Shown piece by piece: positions 16,530 to 25,606 of a stretch of DNA of 64,000 bases; the first letter of the stretch is position 1; each line of letters opens with the position of its first letter. The notes beneath the pieces are model-generated. The model ran no database searches and was not told the DNA's origin. It was given only the letters and a program-made list of their open reading frames with translations. Source of the DNA: Allobosea sp035944375 (GTDB lineage: Bacteria; Pseudomonadota; Alphaproteobacteria; Rhizobiales; Beijerinckiaceae); the NCBI RefSeq assembly GCF_035944375.1, contig NZ_DASZBE010000020.1; one strand, 5' to 3'. Position numbers and translations under genes: made by a program.

Positions 16530-17783
16530 ATGACCAGCCTGCTCACCAACACCTCCGCGATGACTGCGCTGCAGACGCTGACGCAGACCAACAAGAACCT
16601 CGCCCAGTCGCAGAACCGCATCGCCACCGGCCAGCGCGTCTCGACCGCCTCCGACAACGCCGCCTACTGGTCGATCGCCACGACGATGCGCTCGGACAAC
16701 AAGGCGCTCGGCGCGGTGCAGGACGCTCTCGGCCTCGGCGCCGCGACCATCGACACGATGTATACCGGCCTGAACGGCACGGTCGAAGTCGTCTCGGAGA
16801 TCAAGGCCAAGCTCGTCGCGGCCCGCACCCCCGGCGTCGACCGCGACAAGATCCAGAGCGAGATCAAGGAACTCCAGAGCCAGCTCAAGAACACGGCGGA
16901 CTCCGCGGTGTTCAACGGCGAGAACTGGATCTCGGTCGATTCGACGGCGTCGAGCTACAACGACACCAAGTCGGTCGTCTCGTCCTTCTCCCGCGCCGGC
17001 GGCCAGGTCCAGGTCGACACCGTCACGGTCGATCTGAACGCGATCAAGCTCTACGACGCGAACCTCGACACCGCCTATGCGGCGCAGACCTTCCCGACCG
17101 CCACCACCGCGGCCCGCGATCCCCTGCTCGACGTCGGCGGCAACATCACCGTCACGGTCGGTGCGGCTCCGGCTCTCAACATCGCGGTGGCCGCCGGCAC
17201 CTCGCTGAAGGACATCGCCAAGGAGATCAACAAGCTCGGCATCGAGGGCCTGTCGGTCGGCATCAATGCCGCCGGTGACGCCCTGGCGTTCAAGAGCCGC
17301 AACGACGCCGATGTCGAGATCGATGCCAGCGTCGCCGGCCTCGGCGCCGCCGTGACGCTGACCGCGCTGGCGACCCCGGTCGACAGCAACAAGGGCATCC
17401 TGGACAAGACCTACGATGCCTTCACCGGCACCGCCTGGGAGACCTTCTCGGTCGCCGATATCGACATCGCCGCCCTGACCGACAACGCCACGGACCTCGC
17501 CAAGCTCGAGACCTACATCTCGGCCGTCGACGACGCCCTGGGCACGATCACCGATGCCGCCACCAATCTCGGCGCCATCAAGAACCGCATCGGCCTGCAG
17601 CAGGACTTCGTGAAGGCCCTGAAGGACTCGCTCGATCGCGGTATCGGCCAGCTCGTCGACGCCGACATGAACGCCGAATCGACCCGCCTCCAGGCGCTGC
17701 AGACGCAGCAGCAGCTCGGCATCCAGGCGCTGTCGATCGCCAACTCCGGCAGCCAGAGCATCCTCTCGCTGTTCCGCGGCTGA
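16530..17783 (+). CDS. Flagellin
   Basis: A 417-residue filament protein. The N-terminal D0/D1 region (about 1-140) contains SQNRIATGQRVSTASDNAAY and the C-terminal D1/D0 region (about 325-417) ends SIANSGSQSILSLFRG. The centre (about 150-320) is variable surface sequence rich in Asp, Thr and Ala. The ATG at 16530 has TTGAGGAA upstream. A strong terminator follows, so the gene is probably transcribed alone at high level. Translation is likely under FlbT/FlaF control. Only one flagellin gene is in the window; others may exist elsewhere. Confidence 0.95.
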   Translation: MTSLLTNTSAMTALQTLTQTNKNLAQSQNRIATGQRVSTASDNAAYWSIATTMRSDNKALGAVQDALGLGAATIDTMYTGLNGTVEVVSEIKAKLVAARTPGVDRDKIQSEIKELQSQLKNTADSAVFNGENWISVDSTASSYNDTKSVVSSFSRAGGQVQVDTVTVDLNAIKLYDANLDTAYAAQTFPTATTAARDPLLDVGGNITVTVGAAPALNIAVAAGTSLKDIAKEINKLGIEGLSVGINAAGDALAFKSRNDADVEIDASVAGLGAAVTLTALATPVDSNKGILDKTYDAFTGTAWETFSVADIDIAALTDNATDLAKLETYISAVDDALGTITDAATNLGAIKNRIGLQQDFVKALKDSLDRGIGQLVDADMNAESTRLQALQTQQQLGIQALSIANSGSQSILSLFRG

Positions 17784-17812
17784 CGCGAAAGGCACATCCA
17801 CACGACAGACAG

Positions 17813-17847
17813 GGCCGCGCTCTCCCCCGGGAGCGCGGCCTTCTCCG
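17813..17847 (+). terminator. Rho-independent terminator after flagellin
   Basis: A perfect 10-bp stem, GGCCGCGCTC (17813-17822) with GAGCGCGGCC (17831-17840), closes an 8-nt loop and is followed by TTCTCCGTTTT. It lies 30 bp past the flagellin stop, as expected for a highly expressed single-gene unit. Confidence 0.85.
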
Positions 17848-17945
17848 TTTTCGCCCCGAAAGAGGTGGCCTGAACCCGCGCAATGCTCGCACAAGGCTCG
17901 CCCGGCACAATGCTTCCATCACCTGCCACGCATGAAGGAAAGACG

Positions 17946-19571
17946 ATGCCGGGCCGGCAATACGCTGAAGAGATCTGGCTCAACCTCCAGCAACTGGGGC
18001 CGAAGCGACTGGCCGCATTGGCCGCGATCGGCCTCTTCGTCTTCGCCGCGATCGGCATCAGCGCCTATCAACTGAGCCGGCCGGAGCTGACGGTGCTCTA
18101 CAGCGGCCTGCAGCGCGAGGACGTCAACCGCATCGGCGCGGCGCTGCAGGAATCAGGCGTCGTCTTCGACGTGAATTCCGAGGGCACGCAGGTGCTGGTC
18201 AAGCCGACCCAGGCGGCCCAGGCGCGCATGCTGCTGGCCGAGAAGGGCCTGCCGCGCAGCACCAGCGGCGGCTACGAGCTGTTCGACAAGCTCGGCTCGC
18301 TCGGCCTGACCTCCTTCATGCAGGAGATCACCCGCGTGCGCGCCATGGAGGGCGAGCTCGCCCGCACCATCCAGCTCATGCGCGGGGTCAAGGCGGCGAG
18401 CGTGCATCTCGTGCTCGCCGACAAGGGCTCTTTCCGACGCGACCAGCAGCCGGCCTCCGCCAGCGTCGTCGTCCGCACCGAGACCTCGGGCGCCGGCAAT
18501 GTCGCGCAGGCGATCCGCCATCTCGTCGCCTCCGCCGTGCCGGGACTGTCGGCCGAGAAGGTGACGGTGCTCAACACCGACGGCACGCTGCTCGCGACCG
18601 GTGGAGAGCCCGGCCAGATGGCCTCCTCCAAGCTCGCGGGCTTGCAGCAGAGCGTCAGCCGCGAGATTCAGGACAATGTCCGCAAGGCGCTGACGCCCTA
18701 TCTCGGGCTCGAGAATTTCGAGATCAGCGTCGCCACCGAGCTGAACACCGACCGCAAGGAAACCAGCGAGACCGTCTTCAACCCCGATTCCAAGGTGGAG
18801 CGCTCGGTGCGCGTCGTGCGCGAGAACGACACCTCCCAGAACGCAGCGACCCAGGAGCCGACGACGGTCGAGCAGAACGTGCCGGAGCGCGCCGTGCGCG
18901 CCGATGGCGGCCAGCGCTCCAGCGAGGAGAAGCAGCGCCGCGAGGAGCTGACCAATTACGAGATTTCCTCGAAGCGCATCCAGACCGTCAGCGACGGCTA
19001 TTCGGTCGCCAAGATGTCGATCGCCGTGCTGATCAACCGGCCGCGCCTGGTCGAGTCGCTCGGGGCCTCGCCCAGCCCGGAGGCGATCGAGGCGAGGCTT
19101 GAGGATGTCCGCCAGGTCGTGGCCTCCGCCGCCGGCGTCAACAACCAGCGCGGCGACGCCGTCAAGGTGCTGGCGGTCGACTTCCTCCAGGGCAGCCGCA
19201 CGCTGGAGCCGACGCCGCCCGTCGGCGTGGCCGAGGCGCTGCTGCGCCAGTCCGGCACGCTGATCAACGCGGTCACCATCCTCGGCCTCGCCGCACTGAT
19301 CATCTGGTTCGGCCTGCGGCCCTCGATCAACGCCATCCTGAAACGCCCGACGCCCGCCGCCGTCGCCGCGATGACCGAGGACGCGAATGTCTCGGCCGTC
19401 GATCCCCAGCTCCAGCTCGCCGGCGGCGAGATCGGCCTGAACCTGATCGGCGACCTCACCAGCGCCTCGCAGCGCTCGCCACTACGCAAGCTGGAGCAGC
19501 TGATCGACTTCAACGAGGCGCAGGCCGCCGCGATCCTGAAGCAGTGGATCCATGAGGGAGAGCGCGCGTGA
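17946..19571 (+). CDS. fliF: Flagellar MS-ring protein FliF
   Basis: A 541-residue membrane protein that builds the MS ring on which the rod, C ring and export gate assemble. It has two membrane helices (about 22-44 and 435-455) around a large periplasmic part with FliF/YscJ repeats (TVLYSGLQREDVNRIGAALQ, then GGYELFDKLGSLGLTSFMQE). The cytoplasmic C terminus (about 490-541) binds FliG. The ATG at 17946 has GAAGGAAA upstream; longer in-frame starts at 17883 and 17910 lie in the leader and do not match the family. The stop overlaps the next gene by 4 bp. Confidence 0.96.
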   Translation: MPGRQYAEEIWLNLQQLGPKRLAALAAIGLFVFAAIGISAYQLSRPELTVLYSGLQREDVNRIGAALQESGVVFDVNSEGTQVLVKPTQAAQARMLLAEKGLPRSTSGGYELFDKLGSLGLTSFMQEITRVRAMEGELARTIQLMRGVKAASVHLVLADKGSFRRDQQPASASVVVRTETSGAGNVAQAIRHLVASAVPGLSAEKVTVLNTDGTLLATGGEPGQMASSKLAGLQQSVSREIQDNVRKALTPYLGLENFEISVATELNTDRKETSETVFNPDSKVERSVRVVRENDTSQNAATQEPTTVEQNVPERAVRADGGQRSSEEKQRREELTNYEISSKRIQTVSDGYSVAKMSIAVLINRPRLVESLGASPSPEAIEARLEDVRQVVASAAGVNNQRGDAVKVLAVDFLQGSRTLEPTPPVGVAEALLRQSGTLINAVTILGLAALIIWFGLRPSINAILKRPTPAAVAAMTEDANVSAVDPQLQLAGGEIGLNLIGDLTSASQRSPLRKLEQLIDFNEAQAAAILKQWIHEGERA

Positions 19572-20233
19572 AGCACCGCTCCGCCGCCGACTTCATCCCG
19601 AGCTTCGAGATCGACGAGGGCGAGCTCGCCCTCCTGCCGGAGGCCGGCACGGCCGCGCCCGAGGCTGAGATCGAGCTACCCGCCTTCCTGCCCCGCACCC
19701 CGCGCGAGCCCCCGCCCGATCTCGACGCCATCTACGAGAGCGGCCGCCAGGCGGGCCTCGCGGAGGCCCGCACCGAAGCGGAGGCCGCCGCCGCCCGCCA
19801 GGCGCAGGAGGCCGAGGCGGCACTCGAACAGGCGAGGCTCGCCTGGACCGAAGGCGTCGCCACGCCGCTGGCCGCCGAGCTTCCCCGGGCGCTCGACGCG
19901 CTCACTGAGAGCCTCGCCGAAACCACCGGGCGGCTGCTGCGGCCCTTCCTCGAGGGCGAGCTCAGCGACGCCGCCAGCCGCGCTCTGATCGACCAGATCC
20001 GCCCGCTGCTCAGCGGCGGGGACGGCGCGCTGATCCGCGTCAGCGGCCCGGCCGAGCTGCTGACGACGCTGCGCGGCGTCTTCCCCGCCGGCAGCCCGGT
20101 CGAATTCACCGAGACCGAGGCGGTCGATGTCGCGATCGTCGTCGGCGAGACCGTGATCGAAACCCGCATCGCGGCCTGGGTCGCGCGGCTCCGCGGCCAG
20201 GGCCCGGACCGCCGCCGCCGGCCCGCCGCCTGA
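19568..20233 (+). CDS. FliH-like flagellar assembly protein
   Basis: A 221-residue protein starting with GTG at 19568 inside the fliF stop. It has an acidic N terminus, a helical Ala/Glu/Arg-rich stretch (about 58-100) with QAGLAEARTEAEAAAARQAQ, and a C-terminal domain ending ETVIETRIAAWVARL. That layout matches FliH, the FliI-binding stator of the export ATPase that attaches to FliN. Sequence identity with classic FliH is low, as usual for rhizobial versions. No other FliH candidate is in the window, and fliI is present, which supports the call. Confidence 0.7.
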   Translation: MKHRSAADFIPSFEIDEGELALLPEAGTAAPEAEIELPAFLPRTPREPPPDLDAIYESGRQAGLAEARTEAEAAAARQAQEAEAALEQARLAWTEGVATPLAAELPRALDALTESLAETTGRLLRPFLEGELSDAASRALIDQIRPLLSGGDGALIRVSGPAELLTTLRGVFPAGSPVEFTETEAVDVAIVVGETVIETRIAAWVARLRGQGPDRRRRPAA

Positions 20234-20262
20234 CACCGCACGCCCGCATCGGAGGCAGCGCC

Positions 20263-21504
20263 ATGGACACCGACCGTCAGGACTTCATCATCCTCCGCCG
20301 CAGCGCCGGCCGGCCGACGGATTCGATCAAGACCGGCGTCTGGAAGATCGCCCATGCCGACTTCATGACGGCGATGATGGCGCTCTTCCTCGTGCTCTGG
20401 CTGGTCAACTCGACCAATCGCGAGACGCGGACCACGGTCGCCCAGTATTTCAACCCGATCAAGCTTTCCGACACGACCTCGGACCGCAAGGGCGTGCGCA
20501 ACCCGCAGGACGCCGAGCCCGGCGAGGTCGACAGCACCAGCCGCCATGACGGCGACCAGGTCGGCGCCGCCAAGACCGGCTCCGACCGGCGGCCCAGCGC
20601 GACGCTGAAGGACCCGCGCCAGGGCAAGGCCGCCTTCGAGGACCCCTATGCCGTTCTCGCCGAGGTCGCCGCCGCCAAGCCCGAACCCGGCTCGGATCGG
20701 GCCTCGACCCTGACGCTCGGCTTGACCGGAAAGCCGGGCATGAATGGCGGAGAGGCGATGCGCGACCCCTTCGACCCGAATTTCTGGCGCCAGACGCCGC
20801 AGACCGACAGGCCCGAGCGCCAGCAGGCCTTCGCGGGCGACGCCGCCCGGGCCCCCCCGGCCGCCAGCGAGCCCGCCTCGAAGTCACAGCCCCCGGCCGA
20901 AGCGACGACCGCCGCCCCCGCGAGCCCGGCCGTCACCGATACGCCTCCGGTCATGGCCGTGACAGTCCCCGCGACGGCGCCGGCAATGTCGCCGCGCCCC
21001 GGTCTCGCCGTCGCGGCCAGCGCCACCGCCGCGGCCTCGCGCGCCGATGAAGCGATGGCCTCCGCCATCGCCTCGGCTATCGCCAAGGGGGGCCCGCAGC
21101 GGGCCGACCAGCCGCAGGTCGATGTCAAGAAGACCGACGAGGGTGTGCTGATCAGCCTGACCGACAATGCCAATTTCGGCATGTTCGGCATCGGCTCGGC
21201 CGAGCCGCATCCGCAGACGGTCGCCGCGATGCAGCGCGTCGCCGCCGTGCTGAAGGAGCGCGAAGGCGCCATCGTCATCCGCGGCCACACCGATGCGCGC
21301 CCCTTCCGCGACGGCCGCAGCGACAATTGGCGGCTCTCGACCTCCCGCGCCCATACCGCCCAGGACCTGCTGGTTCAGGGCGGCATCAACCAGTCGCGCA
21401 TCGAGCATATCGAGGGCCATGCCAGCCGCCGGCCGCGAGCGGGCGACCCCAACGCCGCCGAAAACCGCCGCATCGAGATCCTGATCCGGGAGAAGCGCAC
21501 ATGA
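20263..21504 (+). CDS. motB: Flagellar stator protein MotB
   Basis: A 413-residue stator subunit. The single membrane helix (about 29-50, WKIAHADFMTAMMALFLVLW) carries the proton-binding Asp33. A long Ala/Pro-rich linker (about 60-275) precedes a C-terminal OmpA-like peptidoglycan-binding domain (about 280-413: VIRGHTDARPF, then NWRLSTSRAHTAQDLLVQGG). It is longer than enterobacterial MotB (about 308), the extra being in the linker, as in rhizobia. motC overlaps its stop by 4 bp. Confidence 0.95.
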   Translation: MDTDRQDFIILRRSAGRPTDSIKTGVWKIAHADFMTAMMALFLVLWLVNSTNRETRTTVAQYFNPIKLSDTTSDRKGVRNPQDAEPGEVDSTSRHDGDQVGAAKTGSDRRPSATLKDPRQGKAAFEDPYAVLAEVAAAKPEPGSDRASTLTLGLTGKPGMNGGEAMRDPFDPNFWRQTPQTDRPERQQAFAGDAARAPPAASEPASKSQPPAEATTAAPASPAVTDTPPVMAVTVPATAPAMSPRPGLAVAASATAAASRADEAMASAIASAIAKGGPQRADQPQVDVKKTDEGVLISLTDNANFGMFGIGSAEPHPQTVAAMQRVAAVLKEREGAIVIRGHTDARPFRDGRSDNWRLSTSRAHTAQDLLVQGGINQSRIEHIEGHASRRPRAGDPNAAENRRIEILIREKRT

Positions 21505-22727
21505 AGCGCAGATCCCCACCGGCCCTCGCCGGCGCGTTGGCCTTCGCGCTCGCGCTGACGACATCGGCCCTTGCAGCACAGGATTCCGTGCCCGCGCCGG
21601 CCCCGCCCTATCAGCTCGTGCGCACCCTGCAGTCGCTGCAGAACGAGGCGGCGGCGGGAAACAGAGCCGCCCATGCCGCCCAGGGCAAGCTGCTGCGCGA
21701 TCTCGAACAGGCGATGGCGGCCCAGCCTGCCGCCGTCTGGGACGATCCCCGCAACACCCGCGCCGCCGTTCAGTATGTGCTGAGCGGCGGCCAGCCCGGC
21801 CCCCTGGCCGAGCTGGTCAAGCGCGGCGAGCCGGTTGGGCTGCCCAAGAGGCTGGCAGAGGGCGCGCTGGCCTATGTCATGGGCGATGGCGGCCAGGCGA
21901 AAGCGCTGCTGATGCCGCTCGACCCGGCCGGCCTGCATGAATCGCTCGCCGGCCATCTCGCCCTCGTCCAGGCGACGCTGATCCTGCGCGACGACCAGAA
22001 GCGGGCGCTGCAGCTGCTCGACCAGGCGCGGCTGGCCGCGCCCGGCTCGCTGGTCGAGGAGGGCGCGCTGCGCCGGGCCGTCTTCATCGCCGCCGAGATC
22101 AACGACCTCGACCGGCTGGAGAAGGCCACCGCCCAGTACATGCGCCGCTTCGACCGCTCGGTCTATGCCGAGCATTTCCGCCAGGGCTTCGCAACCGGCC
22201 TCGTGCGCTTCGACATCGGCCGCGACCCGGCCAAGTTCCCCAAGCTGGTGGCGACGCTGCGCGCTTTCGACCGCGAGCAGCAGCGCACCGTGCTCCTGAT
22301 CATCGCGCGCGACGCGCTGGTGCGCGGCCGCTTCGACCAGGCCCGCCTCGCCGCCGAGGAGGTCGCGCGCATCCCCGGCGCCGATCAGGCCACTGTGACG
22401 CGCGCCTCGCTTTACCGGGCCGCCGCGCGCATCGGCGTCGACCGCGCCGGCGGAGCGCTCGACACGCTGAAAAAGATCGACGCCACGCGGCTGCCGCCGG
22501 AGGAAAAGGGCATCCTCCAGACGGCGCTGCGCGTCGCCGCCGAGATCGTCGATGCGCCCATGGGCGGCGCCCAGACGCCGGGCCCGCCGGCCCCGGCCGA
22601 ACCCGCCGATCTCGACCCGCGGATGAAGCGCCTCCTCTCCGGCGCCGAGCGCAGCCTGGCCGAGGCGCAAAAGCTGCTCGCCGACCCCGTCTTCACCCCC
22701 GTCCGCTCCGGAGATGCCCGGCCATGA
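21501..22727 (+). CDS. motC: Periplasmic motility protein MotC
   Basis: A 408-residue protein with a cleavable signal peptide (about 1-26, ending ALAAQ) and then Ala/Leu/Asp-rich helical repeats to about 350 resembling a TPR-like solenoid. It matches rhizobial MotC, which in Sinorhizobium meliloti binds the periplasmic part of MotB and is needed for rotation. It is coupled to motB and to fliK by 4-bp overlaps (ATGA), reproducing the rhizobial order motB-motC-fliK. The call rests on order and architecture plus the YQLVRTLQSLQNEAAAGNRA start typical of the family. Confidence 0.88.
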   Translation: MKRRSPPALAGALAFALALTTSALAAQDSVPAPAPPYQLVRTLQSLQNEAAAGNRAAHAAQGKLLRDLEQAMAAQPAAVWDDPRNTRAAVQYVLSGGQPGPLAELVKRGEPVGLPKRLAEGALAYVMGDGGQAKALLMPLDPAGLHESLAGHLALVQATLILRDDQKRALQLLDQARLAAPGSLVEEGALRRAVFIAAEINDLDRLEKATAQYMRRFDRSVYAEHFRQGFATGLVRFDIGRDPAKFPKLVATLRAFDREQQRTVLLIIARDALVRGRFDQARLAAEEVARIPGADQATVTRASLYRAAARIGVDRAGGALDTLKKIDATRLPPEEKGILQTALRVAAEIVDAPMGGAQTPGPPAPAEPADLDPRMKRLLSGAERSLAEAQKLLADPVFTPVRSGDARP

Positions 22728-23947
22728 GCCAGGTCGAGACACCCGTCCTGCCCCCCGGCCGCAGCGCCGGGGCCGACGCCGCGAAGAACCCCAAGGCGCG
22801 GCTGACGGCCGGCGGCCGCGAGGAGCGCGGCCAGGCCTTCCGCTCCCTGCTGCAGACGCTCGAAAAGGGTGCCGGCAAGGCCGTTGCCGAGAAGCCCGCC
22901 GAGCCGGGCCGCGCGGAGCCCGGCGACAAGGCGGAGGCCTTCCCCGCCGAGCGCCTCGCCGAGATGCTGGCCACGGCCCCGATGGAACCGACCATCCCCA
23001 CCGACGGCACGGTCGATGCGGCGCGGCTCCTGCTCGGCGCAGTCCAGCCCCCCGCCCCGGAGACGCGGCCCGAGCCGCGCCGCGAAGCCGGCCCGCGGCG
23101 GGACGGTTTCGCCGCCCTCAGCGGCGTCCTCGCCCGGGCCGCCACCGGTGCGGGCGGCGCCCTGGAGCCGCCCCCGCGGCCCCCGACCGCGGAGGCGGGT
23201 ATCGCACTGCCGACGGAAGAGGTCGCCCTGCCCGACCTGCCGGACGCGGCGGCCCTGCTCGATCCGAAGCCGGCCGCCGCCGAGGCCACAGCGAAGGACG
23301 CAGGCCCGGACAAGCCCTTCACCATCGCCGTAATCCGGCAGGAGACGCATCTGCCACCCGTGCTGCGCCTCTCGCCGCTTCAGCAGGTCGCCGAGCCGAT
23401 CCGGCAGGCAACCTCGGAGCTGTCGGCTTCACGCGCGCAGGAGGTCCCCGACATCGGTACGGCCAAGACCGGCGGAATCGCCGAGCCGACGAAGATCCTG
23501 CACATCCAGCTGAGCCCGGTCGAACTCGGCAGCATCGTCGTCAAGCTGCGCATCTCGCAGAACGGCATGGAGATCAGGCTCGAGGCCAGCCGCGCCGAAA
23601 CCGCGCAATTGCTCGCCAATGACCGCGAGGCCCTGCGCGAGATCGTCAGGGCGAGCGGCCATGCGCTCGATCAGGTCTCGGTCGAGACCGTCCATGTCGA
23701 CTCGGCCGCCGCCGATCCGCGGCCGGGGCAGGACGCGCCCCGCGACGGCGCTCGGGAGGAGGGGGCCGGCCGCGACGGCCGCGGCTTCGACCCCTCGCGC
23801 CAGCAGGATCGCCAGAACGACCGGCAAAATGACCGGCAAGAGCCGCAACGGCGGGACGCCCACAACGACGCCCCCATCAGCACGGAGGACACCCATGATC
23901 GCCGCGAAAGCCTTCGCCCTGGCCGCGACCCTCTTCGCTATCTCTAG
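22724..23947 (+). CDS. fliK: Flagellar hook-length control protein FliK (rhizobial MotD type)
   Basis: A 407-residue protein. Residues 1-240 are Pro/Ala/Glu-rich and probably disordered, as expected for a secreted molecular ruler. The C-terminal hook-length domain is at about 255-335 (LHIQLSPVELGSIVVKLRIS, then NGMEIRLEASRAETAQLL). The tail is charged, with a short repeat DRQNDRQNDRQ near 365. FliK interacts with FlhB to stop hook growth. In rhizobia this gene was first named motD. It overlaps motC by 4 bp and the next gene by 53 bp. Confidence 0.87.
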   Translation: MSQVETPVLPPGRSAGADAAKNPKARLTAGGREERGQAFRSLLQTLEKGAGKAVAEKPAEPGRAEPGDKAEAFPAERLAEMLATAPMEPTIPTDGTVDAARLLLGAVQPPAPETRPEPRREAGPRRDGFAALSGVLARAATGAGGALEPPPRPPTAEAGIALPTEEVALPDLPDAAALLDPKPAAAEATAKDAGPDKPFTIAVIRQETHLPPVLRLSPLQQVAEPIRQATSELSASRAQEVPDIGTAKTGGIAEPTKILHIQLSPVELGSIVVKLRISQNGMEIRLEASRAETAQLLANDREALREIVRASGHALDQVSVETVHVDSAAADPRPGQDAPRDGAREEGAGRDGRGFDPSRQQDRQNDRQNDRQEPQRRDAHNDAPISTEDTHDRRESLRPGRDPLRYL

Positions 23948-24476
23948 CCTGCCGACGCCGGCCGCCGCCCAGACGGTCTGCGAGGAGCACATGATCCGCG
24001 TCTCGAAGGCCTACGACATCCCCGTCGGCGTGCTCTATTCGGTTGGCCTGACCGAGAGCGGCCGGCGCAACTCGCTGCAGCCCTATGCGCTCAACATCCA
24101 CGGCCGCGCCTTCTTCGGCGCGAGCAAGCAGGAGGCGCTGGCCGAGTTCCAGACCTCGCGCGCCAAGGGCAAGAAGCTGATCGACATCGGCTGCATGCAG
24201 ATCAACCACCACTACCACCGTGACCAGTTCCCCAGCCTCGACGCGATGTTCGACCCGGCGCTGAATGTCGAATACTCGGCCAAGTTCCTGAAGCGGCTGA
24301 AGGCCCGCCATACGAGCTGGACCATGGCGGTGGCGCGCTATCACGCCGGGCCGCACAACAACCCGGCCCAGCATCGCTATGTCTGCACCGTCATCCGCAA
24401 CATGGTCGCCACCGGCTTCGGCCAGTGGACCGACAATGCGCGCTCCTTCTGCGGGGCGAAATACGCCCGCTCCTGA
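23895..24476 (+). CDS. Secreted lytic transglycosylase, SLT family
   Basis: A 193-residue protein with a signal peptide (about 1-26, cut after AAAQ). The lysozyme-like SLT fold has catalytic Glu54 in GVLYSVGLTESGRRNSLQPY, and a second motif DIGCMQINHHYH. Cys29, Cys81-region and C-terminal cysteines may form disulphides. It would cleave peptidoglycan to let the rod through, replacing the missing muramidase half of FlgJ. GGAGG sits 6 nt before the ATG at 23895, so the 53-bp overlap with fliK is probably real. It is the last flagellar-cluster gene; the next gene is convergent. Confidence 0.85.
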   Translation: MIAAKAFALAATLFAISSLPTPAAAQTVCEEHMIRVSKAYDIPVGVLYSVGLTESGRRNSLQPYALNIHGRAFFGASKQEALAEFQTSRAKGKKLIDIGCMQINHHYHRDQFPSLDAMFDPALNVEYSAKFLKRLKARHTSWTMAVARYHAGPHNNPAQHRYVCTVIRNMVATGFGQWTDNARSFCGAKYARS

Positions 24477-24490
24477 GGCGCCCCGCCGCC

Positions 24491-25603
24491 TCAGCGCAGG
24501 AAACGCCTGAAGCGCCGCAGCGACACGGCAAACAGCGCCGCGCCGATACAGATGAGGGCGAGCAGCTGCGGCCAGACCACGTCGAGCCCCGCCCCGCGGA
24601 ACAGCACCGCCTGGGCGAGGATGACGAAATGGGTATTGGGCGCCGCCAGCATGATCGTCTGCACGATCTCGGGCATGCTCTCGCGCGGCGTCATGCCACC
24701 CGAGAGCATCTGCAGCGGCAGCAGCACCATCATCAGGAGCAGACCGAACTGCGGCATCGAGCCGGCGATGCTGGCGAGGAAGATGCCGAGCGAGGTCGTG
24801 GCGAAGAGCAGCAGCGCCGCGCCCAGCAGGAAGAGCGGGATGCTGCCCTCGATTGGCACGCCGAGCAGGCCCTGGACGACGATGATCAGCGACAGCGCCG
24901 AGGCGACGAGCACGACGAGCCCCATCGACCAGACCTTGCTCGTCATGATCTCGAAGGGCGTCACCGGCATCGCCAGCAGGTGTTCGATCGTGCCATGCTC
25001 GCGCTCGCGGATCAGCGCCGCCCCGGTCAGCACGATCGAGAGCATGGTGATGCTCAAGACGACGTTCATCACCGCGCCGAACCAGCCCTTGTTGAGCTCC
25101 GGGTTGAAACGCAGACGCTGGACGAGCTCGACCGGCGACGCCGCCGCCCCGCGCGCCCGCTGGCTGAACTCCGTGATCTCCGCCCCGACGATGTTCTGGA
25201 TGTAGACATTGCCGCTGAAGGCCTGGGTCATCCGCGTCGCGTCGATGTTGAGCTGGATCGCGGGCTTACGGCCCGCGAGCAGGTCGCGCTGGAAATTAGG
25301 GGGAATGTCGAGCGCGAAGGTGTCGAGCCCGGCATCCATGCGCCGGTCCATCTCGGTGGCGGTGATCACGCGCGGCGGCGTGAAATAGGGCGGATAGAAC
25401 GCCGTGACGATGCGCGAGGAGAGCGGCGAGCGGTCCTCGTCGACGATCGCGATGGCGGCGCGGTTGAGCGTCTCGGGCACCGCCTTGGTCTGGCTGTAGA
25501 TCGCCAGCGTGAAGCTGTAGACGATCAGGACCAGCAGGGTCGTGTCGCGCAGCAGACCGCGGATTTCCTTGATCCCGAGATGCAGGATGTTCGCCGGCCG
25601 CAT
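24491..25603 (-). CDS. ABC-2 type export permease, YhhJ-like
   Basis: A 370-residue membrane protein. It has one N-terminal helix (about 20-38), a periplasmic domain (about 40-170), then five helices (about 178-365), the ABC2_membrane_3 layout. The motif IREREHGTIEHLLAMPVTPF is diagnostic of YhhJ/YbhR-type permeases. It is the third gene of an adaptor-ATPase-permease unit like E. coli yhiI-rbbA-yhhJ. It starts 3 bp after the RbbA-like stop. The substrate is unknown; efflux or a role in envelope stress are options. Confidence 0.87.
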   Translation of the reverse strand: MRPANILHLGIKEIRGLLRDTTLLVLIVYSFTLAIYSQTKAVPETLNRAAIAIVDEDRSPLSSRIVTAFYPPYFTPPRVITATEMDRRMDAGLDTFALDIPPNFQRDLLAGRKPAIQLNIDATRMTQAFSGNVYIQNIVGAEITEFSQRARGAAASPVELVQRLRFNPELNKGWFGAVMNVVLSITMLSIVLTGAALIREREHGTIEHLLAMPVTPFEIMTSKVWSMGLVVLVASALSLIIVVQGLLGVPIEGSIPLFLLGAALLLFATTSLGIFLASIAGSMPQFGLLLMMVLLPLQMLSGGMTPRESMPEIVQTIMLAAPNTHFVILAQAVLFRGAGLDVVWPQLLALICIGAALFAVSLRRFRRFLR

Positions 25604-25606
25604 CGC

